The notes under the pieces: model-generated
Database searches by the model: none
Told to the model about the DNA's origin: nothing
Seen by the model: only the letters and a program-made list of their open reading frames with translations
Part shown: piece after piece, positions 36,149-44,853 of the stretch
Position numbering within the stretch: position 1 is the first letter of the stretch
How the letters are laid out: every line of letters starts with the position of its first letter
Assembly (NCBI RefSeq): GCF_009363075.1
Contig: NZ_CP045293.1
Location: 3,286,001-3,350,000, forward strand
DNA length: 64,000 nt
Direction of reading: 5' to 3'
Origin: Paenibacillus guangzhouensis
Lineage (GTDB): Bacteria; Bacillota; Bacilli; Paenibacillales; Paenibacillaceae
Translations under genes and position numbers: made by a program

Positions 36149-37792
36149 CTATTCTGGTTTGTTGCCCACACTCGGGTCAGGTGTATAGTTACTTTGGAAG
36201 TCTTTATACATGACATCGGTTACCATCCCTGCAGATGCGTGGTGCAGATCGTGGCAATGGAACATCCAATCCCCTGGATTATCCGCCTCGAAAGCCACAA
36301 CATATTGTTCGCCTGGCTTTACATTAAGGGTATCTTTGATGACAGGCGTCCCTTCAAGTGGTATGCCATTTTTGCTTAGAACTTGGAAGAAATGTCCGTG
36401 AAGGTGCATTGGATGATCATCGGTCTTGGATTTATTCACAAAGGTAACCTTCACCTTATCCCCTTTCTTAACATTAATGTGATCTGTATTTGGGAATACC
36501 TTTCCATTTATGGTGTAAACCATCTCTCCATCCTTCATTTCGGTATTTAGATTCAGTAGCACGTCTTGATCAAAGGTTTGATTCAAGGAGAACTTCGTCT
36601 CGGCTTGTTTACCATATTTCATGAGATCAAATAGAGGTAACTTTTCAGATGCGTTCGATGCATCGGACTGTACGGTTGAACCTTCATATGCAATAATGGC
36701 TCTCATGTTTTTCACTTTATCGTCGCTTCCATGCTCTTCAAGCAGCCAAGTGCCAGGATTATTCGCTGTAAATTCTAAGTCGTATCGCTCACCTGGAGCG
36801 ATAGCAATTCCTTGATCTGTAATGACAGCAGGACTATTCACAGGCTGTCCGTCTGAGGCAATTACCTTGAATTCATGCCCGTGAAGATGCATAGTATGTG
36901 TGATGTAACCCGCATTAATGAGGCGAATACGAACTTTGTCGCCCTCCTTAACAACTAGCTTCTCTACTGCATTACCGCTTTTCCCGTTGATCGTATATAG
37001 ATCGTACATGCTCATATCGTGACCTTCCATACTTCCCATTTCACTCATGTTCATTTCGCTATGATCCGCATCATCATCTGTACCCATATTCATTTGACTA
37101 TGATCCATGCCTTCCATGTTGCCCCTATCCATGTTGCTCATGTTCGTATCACCAGAGCTTACCCACTCATCAAGCATTAGCGTGTAATCCCGATCGTAGC
37201 TCTCGTTCGGATCTTCCACAATTAACGAACCGTATAGCCCTTTATCGAGCTGATTAACGCTATCTTGATGCGAATGATACCAGTAGGTACCTGGAATGGT
37301 GGCCTTAAATTCATACGTAAACGTTTTTCCAGCCACAACCGCATCTTGTGTTACCCCCGGAATCCCATCCATGTTATTCGGAACAGGATAACCATGCCAA
37401 TGAATTGAAACAGGTTCCTTCAGTTCATTATTCAAATTAATTTTTACCGTGTCGCCTACTTTGACACGAATCTCCGGTCCGGGTACAGAGTTATTGAATG
37501 CCCATACAGGCAATGTCTTATCATCAGATACTTTCAGATTGCTTGCTTGTGCGGTAATGGTATACTCTTTTCCATCCACTTTAGGTGTTTCTTTCGTGAG
37601 CATATTGTTATCTGCAATGGATGGACCTTTTGTGGTATTCTGAGTGTTGCTCATATTCATTTTGGAATGATCCATTCCTTCCATGTCGTCCTTACCACTA
37701 GAATTCGAACATCCTGTTATTACGATGCTTATCGCACCGATCGCAAGTAATATTTTTATCTTCCCTGTCATTATCATGAACCTCCACTTCAT
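36149..37792 (-). CDS. Multicopper oxidase lipoprotein with Met/His/Asp-rich insert
   Basis: About 545 aa. Lipobox VITGCS near residue 28, so membrane-anchored outside. Three cupredoxin domains with all copper sites: HWHG (about 131), YWYHSHQD (about 170), HPMHLHGHFF (about 465) and HCHDLHH (about 515), giving the type 1 and the trinuclear type 2/3 centres. A region at about 215-265 (SNMDRGNMEGMDHSQMNMG, then DADHSEMNMSEMGSMEGHD) is very rich in Met, His, Asp and resembles the Met-rich copper-binding loops of CueO/CopA oxidases; a second short one, MEGMDHSKMNM, follows the lipobox. Probable cuprous or organic-substrate oxidase for copper tolerance. Single gene. Confidence 0.9.
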   Translation of the reverse strand: MKWRFMIMTGKIKILLAIGAISIVITGCSNSSGKDDMEGMDHSKMNMSNTQNTTKGPSIADNNMLTKETPKVDGKEYTITAQASNLKVSDDKTLPVWAFNNSVPGPEIRVKVGDTVKINLNNELKEPVSIHWHGYPVPNNMDGIPGVTQDAVVAGKTFTYEFKATIPGTYWYHSHQDSVNQLDKGLYGSLIVEDPNESYDRDYTLMLDEWVSSGDTNMSNMDRGNMEGMDHSQMNMGTDDDADHSEMNMSEMGSMEGHDMSMYDLYTINGKSGNAVEKLVVKEGDKVRIRLINAGYITHTMHLHGHEFKVIASDGQPVNSPAVITDQGIAIAPGERYDLEFTANNPGTWLLEEHGSDDKVKNMRAIIAYEGSTVQSDASNASEKLPLFDLMKYGKQAETKFSLNQTFDQDVLLNLNTEMKDGEMVYTINGKVFPNTDHINVKKGDKVKVTFVNKSKTDDHPMHLHGHFFQVLSKNGIPLEGTPVIKDTLNVKPGEQYVVAFEADNPGDWMFHCHDLHHASAGMVTDVMYKDFQSNYTPDPSVGNKPE

Positions 37793-37978
37793 TTTGATTG
37801 TTTGTTTACTTTAAACAAAAAATGTGTGGAAACGATGAAGAAATCCCAATTTTTAATAATTTCTATTTGAATAACTCATTTTATAATAAAAAAGTGAACT
37901 ACCCTAAACCCGATTGGCTATCAACCCCGTCATTCGTATGTATATATCATAAAAACCCTGTACATATGTACAGGGTTA

Positions 37979-38053
37979 CATCCGCGGCTGCCGATCCATG
38001 TCGGTAGCCGCGTCTTAGTTTCTATTAAGCTATAGTATCCCGTTAGTTTAATC
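37979..38053 (+). repeat. CCCGTTAG element, hairpin and right arm
   Basis: CCGCGGCTGCCGATCCATG then TCGGTAGCCGCG, spacer, right arm CTATAGTATCCCGTTAGTTTAA. The stop codon of the small frame 38043-38240 lies inside the right arm. Confidence 0.85.
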
Positions 38054-38240
38054 TCTCTTCTCTGTTCACTATATGTTTAATGCCTTCAGTAAAATCTAAC
38101 TCTTTTAACTCTGGAACAACAAACTGAGGAATTATTCTGTAATTATCAAGTTGTTCTAAGAACAGAATTTTGTTGTTGTGGATAATGGCAGCATATGCAC
38201 GCCGGATCCCAGGGGCAATCGTAAAGAGGAATTCCTGCAT
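38043..38240 (-). pseudogene. Probable NUDIX-like remnant ending in a repeat
   Basis: 65 codons. RRAYAAIIHNNKILFLEQLD and NYRIIPQFVVPELKELDFTE resemble the N-terminal half of a NUDIX domain in which the GGK before the box has been altered by an indel. The frame ends at TAA 38045-38043, which is part of the repeat right arm. No ribosome site before the ATG at 38240. Confidence 0.4.
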
Positions 38241-38258
38241 GTTTCTGCGCCGGAGTTG

Positions 38259-39410
38259 TCAATTTTTTAAAATCTCCTTGCCTTTAGGTAGATATACGGT
38301 AAATATAGTACCTTCATCAGGCTGACTCGCAACGCGGATGAAACCGCCATGGGCTCTTACAAAATGATGGACGATGGATAATCCAAGCCCCGTACCGCCT
38401 GTATGCCGCGAGCGTGCTTCTTCTACGCGGTAAAATCGATCGAATAGGTGGGGCAACTCCTCCGCCGGTATTCCGATGCCGGTATCGATCACCGAGACAC
38501 ACGCAAAGAAAGCATTCCGATCAACGACCCGGTCTTCGATTTTAACCGTAATCTTCCCTCCACGAGGCGTATAACGAATCGCATTGGTCAGCAAATTAAT
38601 GAAAACCTGCGTGATCCGTCTCGCATCGACCATCATGGTAACCGGTCTCGAATTCGTACAGAGGCGAATATCCAATCCGTTTTCTTCCGCTTCGTATCTC
38701 ACGTCATCCACAATTCGTTCCAGGTGTGCAGTCAGATCGAGCGGTTTGTGATCGAGCAACAACCGGCCCGCTTCGGCGAGCGATAAGACATGAAGGTCGT
38801 CCACAAGCTGGTTGAGCCGGATGACCTCGTCATGAAGCCGAAGCAGCATTTCCGGCGAGATATGATGACCGGCCTGCTGATAATTTTCCAGTTTAAGCTG
38901 CATAACGGACAGCGGCGTGCGAAGTTCGTGAGCGACATCAGCCACCAACCGTCTTCGGGCTTCTTCAGCTTCACGCAGGCGCAACGTCATATCATTGAAT
39001 GTTTGGGCGACTTTTCCGTACTCATCTTTCGTATCTACAGGTACTTTGACTTTCAGGTCACCCTGCGCCACGCGCTCTATGGCGGCTATAAGCTTCTTGA
39101 GCGGGTGGGTCAGAATCCCCGATAACCAAAAACTGAAGATCAACCCGATCGCGCCAAAAAAGAGCAAACGCATGCCATGCGTGGCTTGAAGTAGTGCGTC
39201 CAGCCGCGTGTTGCCAAGGAAATAAGATTTAAAGATTTCGAATTGCTCTTCCGGCGCGGAGCTCAAATAGTCGGTATAGATTTGTTCCCTTTGAAATTGA
39301 TCGATCAAGTCGGCTGTGTAGACTTGCGTTGTCAGAGAGAAAGTGAAGCTTATAATGAGCACGAGCAGTACCATATAGGCAAATATTTTCATGCGGACCG
39401 TCATCTTCAT
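38259..39410 (-). CDS. Sensor histidine kinase (BaeS/CpxA-like)
   Basis: About 383 aa from ATG 39410, overlapping the regulator stop (ATGA). Two membrane helices (about 9-30 and 82-102), HAMP to about 150, HisKA LVADVAHELRTPLSVMQLKL (His161 in this numbering), HATPase with NLLTNAIRYTPRGG, DTGIGIPAEELPHL and GTGLGLSIVHHF. The sensor part is only about 50 residues, so it may sense membrane stress directly or through a partner. The divergent small membrane-protein array starting at 40265 is the obvious target. Confidence 0.9.
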   Translation of the reverse strand: MKMTVRMKIFAYMVLLVLIISFTFSLTTQVYTADLIDQFQREQIYTDYLSSAPEEQFEIFKSYFLGNTRLDALLQATHGMRLLFFGAIGLIFSFWLSGILTHPLKKLIAAIERVAQGDLKVKVPVDTKDEYGKVAQTFNDMTLRLREAEEARRRLVADVAHELRTPLSVMQLKLENYQQAGHHISPEMLLRLHDEVIRLNQLVDDLHVLSLAEAGRLLLDHKPLDLTAHLERIVDDVRYEAEENGLDIRLCTNSRPVTMMVDARRITQVFINLLTNAIRYTPRGGKITVKIEDRVVDRNAFFACVSVIDTGIGIPAEELPHLFDRFYRVEEARSRHTGGTGLGLSIVHHFVRAHGGFIRVASQPDEGTIFTVYLPKGKEILKN

Positions 39411-40099
39411 GAACAACCACCGAATCGGTAACCGAAACCGTATACCGTTTGAATATAACGGGGATTGGCCAGATCATCTTCCAGCTTGCGGCGAAGATTC
39501 CGGATATGGGAATCCATCGTTCTTTCGTATCCCATGTACTCATCCTCCAAAGCAGCCTTTAACAATTGCAAACGGCTAAAGACAATGCCGGGATGTCCGG
39601 CCAGCATCAACAAAATTTTGAATTCGGTAGGTGTTAATTGGATTTCCTGACCGTCTTTGAATACCTGACATTTAGCCTCGGAAATGATCAAGTTGTCTCT
39701 TTCCAAGAACATCGACCTATCTTCAGGTCCGCGTAAGCGGCGAAGTAAAGCTCGGATGCGCGAAGCCAGCTCGCGCAAGCTGAACGGCTTCGTCAAATAA
39801 TCATCCGCGCCGATTTCCAGACCGACAATTTTATCCGATTCATCCGATCGTGCCGTGACCATAATAATGCCACAATGCGAGGTTTGCCTTATTTCGCGGC
39901 ATACGTCGATTCCGCTTTTCTCCGGGAGCATCCAATCAAGCACGACGAGATCAGGCCGTTCAGACCGGGCAATCATGAGCGCTTCCTTGCCGGTACAGGC
40001 GGTCAATACCCGGAACCCTTCACGTTGCAGATAGGTCTGCATCTCCTCCAGCATGCCCCGTTCGTCCTCCACAAGCAACAATTTCGCTTCCATTCCCAT
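39407..40099 (-). CDS. OmpR-family response regulator
   Basis: About 230 aa from ATG 40099. VEDERGMLEE, Asp55 in VVLDWMLPEKSG, KPFSLRELASRI, and a winged-helix domain ending QTVYGFGYRFGG. It lies 165 nt from the divergent first gene of the paralogue array, and the conserved box at 40204-40243 is in that gap. Confidence 0.9.
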   Translation of the reverse strand: MGMEAKLLLVEDERGMLEEMQTYLQREGFRVLTACTGKEALMIARSERPDLVVLDWMLPEKSGIDVCREIRQTSHCGIIMVTARSDESDKIVGLEIGADDYLTKPFSLRELASRIRALLRRLRGPEDRSMFLERDNLIISEAKCQVFKDGQEIQLTPTEFKILLMLAGHPGIVFSRLQLLKAALEDEYMGYERTMDSHIRNLRRKLEDDLANPRYIQTVYGFGYRFGGCS

Positions 40100-40203
40100 C
40101 ACATCTTTCCCTTTAGTCTGCTTCCATTGACGAGAGTTATATCGCTTATCGAAATTATACCGTGATTTGGTAGGTCCTTAAAGAAATTCACGCAAAAAGA
40201 GCA

Positions 40204-40243
40204 AGATCTGCATAAGTTCTCGACATTTGTTGTGTAAACTGAA
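40204..40243 (+). promoter_or_regulatory. Conserved upstream box, copy 1
   Basis: TCTGCATAAGT-TCTCGACATTT-GTTGTGTAAAC: two TCTN-type half-sites 11 bp apart, as expected for an OmpR-type regulator. Nearly identical 40-bp copies lie before paralogues 3 and 4. Confidence 0.6.
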
Positions 40244-40264
40244 TGTGAAAGGAGAGAAATCATC

Positions 40265-40657
40265 GTGAAAATAAAACTCATTTCATTCATTATCCTTTGT
40301 ACATTTCTACTTGTGCCAACAATCGCCTTTGCTGAAGGGACTGGTGTTAGTTATGGTAGTATCACCCCTGGGCGGCTCTTGACTTTCGCGGCTGTGCTGA
40401 TTGGGCTAAGCAGCGCACTTGTTGCTGGGATTGCTCTTGCCCGTCCAACCAATCGTTTTGCCACTGGTCAATGGCCTGTTCTGTCCATCGTGTTGGGTCT
40501 ATTTTGTGTGCTTCTCTCCATGTTTCATCTAGCCGTTACGCCTGCTGGTTTTGGTGCTGGCAACGGGCGTGCTGGAGCGATCATAGCGATCGTGATTGGG
40601 CTGATCGGATTGGTGCTCGCTGGAATGGCTTGGTTCCGCTCTCTTCGTGACAAATAA
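40265..40657 (+). CDS. Small exported/membrane protein, paralogue 1 of 4 (DUF6223-like)
   Basis: 130 aa from GTG 40265, 6 nt after GGAGAG. Signal-like segment KLISFIILCTFLLVPTIAFA, then three membrane helices separated by ALARPTNRF, GFGAGNGRAGA and a final WFRSLRDK. The GxGNGRAGA motif before the last helix is shared by the paralogues at 40731 and 41557. I recall the family as DUF6223, function unknown. Likely controlled by the divergent two-component system. Confidence 0.7.
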   Translation: MKIKLISFIILCTFLLVPTIAFAEGTGVSYGSITPGRLLTFAAVLIGLSSALVAGIALARPTNRFATGQWPVLSIVLGLFCVLLSMFHLAVTPAGFGAGNGRAGAIIAIVIGLIGLVLAGMAWFRSLRDK

Positions 40658-40730
40658 TTCGAATATTTTTTCTGATTCTTTTAAGAACGTGAAGTTAGTT
40701 TGTAAACTAATCATGAAAGGGAGGCTAGGC

Positions 40731-41132
40731 ATGAAAATTAAACTCGTTTCATTTGTAATCCTTTGTACATTTTTACTTGTGCCGACGATTGCCTCAGCTG
40801 ACTCAGCTGAACAAGTCTACGATTTTACTCCCGCACGAATCAAGATCCTCATGACCGCAGTGATGGGGTTGGGTAGTGTGGGCATCGCTTGGTTGTCTTT
40901 GGCCCGAGCCTCTGATCGTTCTGGCAAAGGTAATTGGCGAATTGCGACCCTCGTGGCCATCGCGTTGGCTTTGATTGCCTTTTTTATCGCTGGGCCGCAT
41001 TTTGTTTACACTACCGGCGATATTGGTTCCGGTAACGGGCGAGGTGGTGCCGCCTTTGCCGTCATACTGTCGATCATCACGATCGTCCTCTCTGGAATGG
41101 CTTGGTTGGCCTCCCGATATCGCGCTAGCTGA
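40731..41132 (+). CDS. Small exported/membrane protein, paralogue 2 of 4
   Basis: 133 aa from ATG 40731, 8 nt after GGGAGG. Same plan: KLVSFVILCTFLLVPTIASA, three helices, LARASDRSGKGN, DIGSGNGRGGAAFA and the basic end ASRYRAS. Its upstream region lacks the full 40-bp box but keeps TTTGTAAACT (40699-40708), so it may be cotranscribed with copy 1. Confidence 0.7.
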   Translation: MKIKLVSFVILCTFLLVPTIASADSAEQVYDFTPARIKILMTAVMGLGSVGIAWLSLARASDRSGKGNWRIATLVAIALALIAFFIAGPHFVYTTGDIGSGNGRGGAAFAVILSIITIVLSGMAWLASRYRAS

Positions 41133-41192
41133 ACCGAAATACAAGCCATTAACCAAATAAGGGCTTGAAGTTTTACAGCATACAGGCCTTTT

Positions 41193-41461
41193 TTTACGCA
41201 TGAAGGAATGAATAGTACGAGTTTGAAGCTCTCTATTATGAAGTGCCTCTTATTGTCATCCCACAAACCTCAGATCAACCTTTGGTCGCAAACCGATTGG
41301 AGGAACTTCATGCTGGCTATCGAATTGATCCGAACGAAGTGAGTGTAGAAAAGCTACAAGAAACAGTGCAAACAGTATGCAAGAGTAAAATAAACGTATC
41401 CATCAAGCCCCATCCAAGAGCATGGTTTTTGTTTTCTCTGAAAGAAATCCATGCAAAATAG
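41193..41461 (+). pseudogene. MGT-type glycosyltransferase, C-terminal remnant with frameshift
   Basis: [10 protein letters not shown] (41193-41222) corresponds to the THGGMNSTSE donor-site motif of macrolide-type UDP-glycosyltransferases (YjiC/YojK family). After a one-base frame change it continues [20 protein letters not shown] then [19 protein letters not shown] and ends at 41461. The first 250-odd residues are absent. It sits between paralogues 2 and 3. Confidence 0.75.
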
Positions 41462-41465
41462 AGGA

Positions 41466-41505
41466 AGATCTGCATAAGTTCTCGACATTTGTTGTGTAAA
41501 GTGAA
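41466..41505 (+). promoter_or_regulatory. Conserved upstream box, copy 2
   Basis: AGATCTGCATAAGTTCTCGA continuing through CATTTGTTGTGTAAAGTGAA; one mismatch to copy 1 over 40 bp by eye. Confidence 0.6.
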
Positions 41506-41556
41506 AGCTAATATAGATTCAGTTTTGTAAAAACAATAAAGAGGAGGAATGAGCAT

Positions 41557-41949
41557 ATGAAAATGAAACTAGTTTCATTCGGAATACTCTGTGCACTTCT
41601 ACTTGTACCAACGATTGCCTTTGCTGAAAATAAAGTCGGATATGTAATCACGACCGGGCGAATCTGGTCCACGGTAGTCGCGTTTGTGGGGCTGATGAAC
41701 GCAATCTTTGCTGGGCTGTCTCTATCCCGCTTCATCCGTCGTATTGGCAATGGTGGGCGAAACGGGGCCATCTTATCCGTAGTGATGGCGCTGATCGTCA
41801 TTGTCTATGCTTTAATTCATATGACCATGTTCCCTGGTGATTTCGGCACTGGCGACGGAAGAGCCGCGGCTGTCATCGCCATCGTGACGGGGATCATTAG
41901 CATAATTTTTGCTGGTACCACTCTGATCCGCTCCCGCCGTGCTGGCTGA
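41557..41949 (+). CDS. Small exported/membrane protein, paralogue 3 of 4
   Basis: 130 aa from ATG 41557 with GAGGAGG upstream. KLVSFGILCALLLVPTIAFA signal segment, three membrane helices, LSRFIRRIGNGGRNGA, DFGTGDGRAAA and the basic end LIRSRRAG. A perfect 13-bp-stem terminator follows. The preceding 95 bases are almost the same as those before paralogue 4, so the unit including its promoter was duplicated. Confidence 0.7.
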   Translation: MKMKLVSFGILCALLLVPTIAFAENKVGYVITTGRIWSTVVAFVGLMNAIFAGLSLSRFIRRIGNGGRNGAILSVVMALIVIVYALIHMTMFPGDFGTGDGRAAAVIAIVTGIISIIFAGTTLIRSRRAG

Positions 41950-41993
41950 CCTAAAAGGGTTTGAATATCTTGATCTGAATTTTTCCTTAGGTA

Positions 41994-42037
41994 AAAGGTT
42001 ATCTGGTTAATCCAAACCCAGATAACCTTTCTTTCTT
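41994..42037 (+). terminator. Rho-independent terminator after paralogue 3
   Basis: AAAGGTTATCTGG/CCAGATAACCTTT perfect 13-bp stem followed by CTTTCTT. Confidence 0.9.
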
Positions 42038-42131
42038 AGAAGGCCCTCACAACGTATTGAATGAATAACAGATTTCAATCGATTTTTCACTACTCTCCCA
42101 TCACTTTAAAGAAGTCCACGTAAACGGAGGA

Positions 42132-42171
42132 AAATCTGCATAAGTTCTCGACAATTGTTGTGTAAACTGAA
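42132..42171 (+). promoter_or_regulatory. Conserved upstream box, copy 3
   Basis: AAATCTGCATAAGTTCTCGA continuing CAATTGTTGTGTAAACTGAA; about two mismatches to copy 1. Confidence 0.6.
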
Positions 42172-42221
42172 AGCTGATATAGATTCAGTTTGTAAAAACA
42201 ATAAGGAGGAGGAATGAGCAT

Positions 42222-42625
42222 ATGAAAATGAAACTAGTTTCATTCGGAATACTTTGTACAATTCTACTGATACCAACGATGGCTTCTGCTGAAATGGTTG
42301 GGGTGGTGATGAAATGACCATCGAACTACTCAAGGCCATCGTGGTCGTGGTAATAGGGCTGATCAGCGTAGTCATCAGTGGGGTGGCTCTGGCCCGTTCC
42401 ATCGGTCTTTTCGGCAACGGCAACATACGAAACTGGGCCATCGTAGCCATCGTGATAGCTCTGTTCAGCATCTATGTCGGCGGGCGGCATCTTTTCGACG
42501 CCACTGGTTTTTTCGGCACTGGCTACGGGCAAGCTGGGTCCATCGTAGCCATCGTGTTGGGGCTAATTGGCGTGGTTCTCGCTTGTCTGATTCTAGTCCG
42601 CTCCCGTCGTAAAAAGCTGACCTAA
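42222..42625 (+). pseudogene. Small exported/membrane protein, paralogue 4, split by a frameshift
   Basis: ATG 42222 (AAGGAGGAGG upstream) encodes the signal segment KLVSFGILCTILLIPTMASA and EMVGVVMK, then TGA at 42315-42317. A second frame begins with an ATG overlapping that stop (42314) and gives the three-helix body (103 aa: IVVVVIGLISVVISGVALAR, FFGTGYGQAGS, LVRSRRKKLT). In the other three copies both parts are one chain. Either a one-base change broke the gene or the ATGA overlap lets the body be made by coupled re-initiation without its signal segment. Confidence 0.7.
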
Positions 42626-42845
42626 CACTATTGGATTCGGATTATTTGTTTCCTTCCCGGAATGGGGATAAGCCGCTTTGTTGTGTATAAGCTTGGAATA
42701 TTATTAATGCGGCAGCACGTGATGGGCATTCAGGTTTGATAAGGAAATGTAGGCAAGCATCAATTATTGCCCACCCAGGTCCAACTTGATAATGCAGATC
42801 TATTATCAAAAATTTTTTGGTTAGTAACCAATATGGGGTGATGTG

Positions 42846-44300
42846 ATGAGACTTATTGAAATAATACTACTGTTTGCCAATTTACTGGCTTTTTTTGCCT
42901 TGGTAATCCCATTGCAACGGCCAATACGGTGGGTACGATATCTGGCTCTCGTACCGTTGCCAATAACCGGTATTCAGGTACTGGTGGAGGGTTCGCGCTG
43001 GGGGATGATCCCAGCTTATATCATGAGTGGGATACTCTTCGTGGCCTGTCTAGCTAAAAATATTGTGCGAAAGCCTAAGCTTGGCGGAACAAGTATGATT
43101 AGGCGACTTGTTTCCGGTTCTGCTACTGGTCTAGGAGCACTGGGACTGATCGTTTCTTCCGCTCTACCGATTCTTATTCCTGTATTCCACTTACCACAAC
43201 CGTCAGGACCTAACCAAATCGGTACATTGACCTATCATTGGGTAGATAAAACTCGCTCGGAGATTTTCACAGATAATCCCAATGATCGTCGTGAAATCAT
43301 GGTACAGATTTGGTATCCAGCCAAAGGAAATCTATCATCGCCTTACGCTCCTTACATTCAGGAGACGGACTCCCTAGCATCACTTGCCCACTTGTTAGGT
43401 TTTCCGGGATTTATCTTTGATCAATTTAAATACGTTCAAACTCATGCTATTCCTTCTGCAACTGTGTCGACCGATGAGTCTAAATATCCAGTACTAATTT
43501 TTTCAGCTGGGCGTGGAGGTTTTCGTCAAGAAAGCACCCATATGTTTGAGGAATTGGCGTCACATGGCTACATTGTGGCTTCCATCGACCATCCTTACAC
43601 CTCTAGCGGAGTCGTATTTCCTGATGGTCGTTTGATATCCCTCGACTCTCGCCTTCTTCCCGGGGCTCAGAGTGGTATACCAGCTGATCGCGAATTCTTT
43701 GACAACATTGTTATACCCTATCTCGCTAAGGATGTTATTTTTGCACTTGATCAACTCACCGCCTTAAACCAATCTGATCCGAGAAGAATCCTGACTGGAC
43801 GATTGGATCTTAAGAACGTTGGTATGTTTGGACCTTCAATGGGTGGTCTTGTAGGTGCCGAAGCCAGTTACTTAGACCCTCGTTTGCGTGCCTTCATAGC
43901 AATGGATGTTCATATGCCTGCCAATGTGGTTCGTTCTGGTTTAAAGCAACCAACCATGTTTATCAGTCGTGAAGCTAAGTGGATGAAGATGGAAGGGTGG
44001 TCGAAAGAGGATATAGATAAAACTCAAATAACTATGAGGTCGGTTTACAAGAAACTGTCGAAAGACGGTTACTTAGTTTTGATACCTGGCACTTTTCACG
44101 TAAACTTTTCCGATGCGCCACTCTTCTCACCACTGATGTCGTGGGCAGGCCTAACCGGACCAATCGATGGAGATCGGGCAAACAATATTATTGATTCTTA
44201 CACATTGGCGTTCTTTGATAAGTACCTAAAGGATATACCATCAAAACTACTTGATGGACCACCAAAACAATATCCTGAAGTGCACTTTGAAAAGAGGTGA
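42846..44300 (+). CDS. Membrane-anchored alpha/beta hydrolase, PAF-acetylhydrolase-like
   Basis: 484 aa. Three or four N-terminal membrane helices (residues 3-130), then an alpha/beta hydrolase domain: REIMVQIWYPAKG, the oxyanion region YPVLIFSAGRGGFRQESTHM, nucleophile Ser in FGPSMGG (about 335), Asp in AMDVHMP (about 357) and His in PGTFHVNFSD (about 416). This plan matches the platelet-activating-factor acetylhydrolase/dienelactone-type lipases of Bacilli. Likely an outward- or membrane-facing esterase; substrate unknown. ATG 42846 is preceded by GGGGTGATGTG. Confidence 0.8.
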   Translation: MRLIEIILLFANLLAFFALVIPLQRPIRWVRYLALVPLPITGIQVLVEGSRWGMIPAYIMSGILFVACLAKNIVRKPKLGGTSMIRRLVSGSATGLGALGLIVSSALPILIPVFHLPQPSGPNQIGTLTYHWVDKTRSEIFTDNPNDRREIMVQIWYPAKGNLSSPYAPYIQETDSLASLAHLLGFPGFIFDQFKYVQTHAIPSATVSTDESKYPVLIFSAGRGGFRQESTHMFEELASHGYIVASIDHPYTSSGVVFPDGRLISLDSRLLPGAQSGIPADREFFDNIVIPYLAKDVIFALDQLTALNQSDPRRILTGRLDLKNVGMFGPSMGGLVGAEASYLDPRLRAFIAMDVHMPANVVRSGLKQPTMFISREAKWMKMEGWSKEDIDKTQITMRSVYKKLSKDGYLVLIPGTFHVNFSDAPLFSPLMSWAGLTGPIDGDRANNIIDSYTLAFFDKYLKDIPSKLLDGPPKQYPEVHFEKR

Positions 44301-44554
44301 TTCTAGGTGGCACTAGGAAATCTTCTTGATCGCCTGATCGTCTACATGTATTAACGTTGGTCGTTCGGATGGAGGAAATAGGGGAGAACTCAGCAACCCC
44401 AGTTCATGATTATTATTTAGTGGCATCTGATGCAGTCAGTAAGCCGGAAAGCGTTAGACTTTAATTTTGTTATATCTAGAAAATCAGGACGAACATAGTT
44501 GGGTAGGTTGTCGAAAATGAAGGAGCGGATGGATGAGTTATTAAAATAAAAATA

Positions 44555-44620
44555 TTAACAAATGTAGCCTGGCTATATTTGTTAATAGAGCGGATAATAA
44601 AATATCTGCTCTATTATCTT
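44555..44620 (+). terminator. Two adjacent hairpins downstream of the hydrolase block
   Basis: TTAACAAAT/ATTTGTTAA (44555-44585) and AATAGAGC/GCTCTATT (about 44584-44617). The 44301-44554 stretch holds only short coding-like scraps such as KMKERMDELLK ending at 44548 and no supportable gene. Confidence 0.5.
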
Positions 44621-44702
44621 TACACTCTTCTGAAAAAATCAGTTATCCGGTCTTATGTTAATCAAATAATGTTCGAGTATTTGGTTTTATTTTTAGCGTT
44701 AA

Positions 44703-44790
44703 TCTACCTGTTAGCGCAACGACGGCAGCCGATCGTTCTGGCCGGCTGCCGTCGTGTCATCATTGAGCTATCGTGTCCCGTTAGTTGAAC
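44703..44790 (+). repeat. CCCGTTAG element, full copy with longer hairpin
   Basis: Left arm TCTACCTGTTAGCGCAA, hairpin CGACGGCAGCC...GGCTGCCGTCG (11-bp stem), spacer ATTGAG, right arm CTATCGTGTCCCGTTAG. Confidence 0.9.
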
Positions 44791-44853
44791 AAACTGACTA
44801 CAGCACCCAGGGGAGGTCCATTTTTATAATATGCGACCTAGTTATCCACATGA

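Noticed and set aside
41243-41461. Independent 72-aa gene
   Set aside because: It is the tail of an MGT-type glycosyltransferase whose upstream part is in another frame and truncated.
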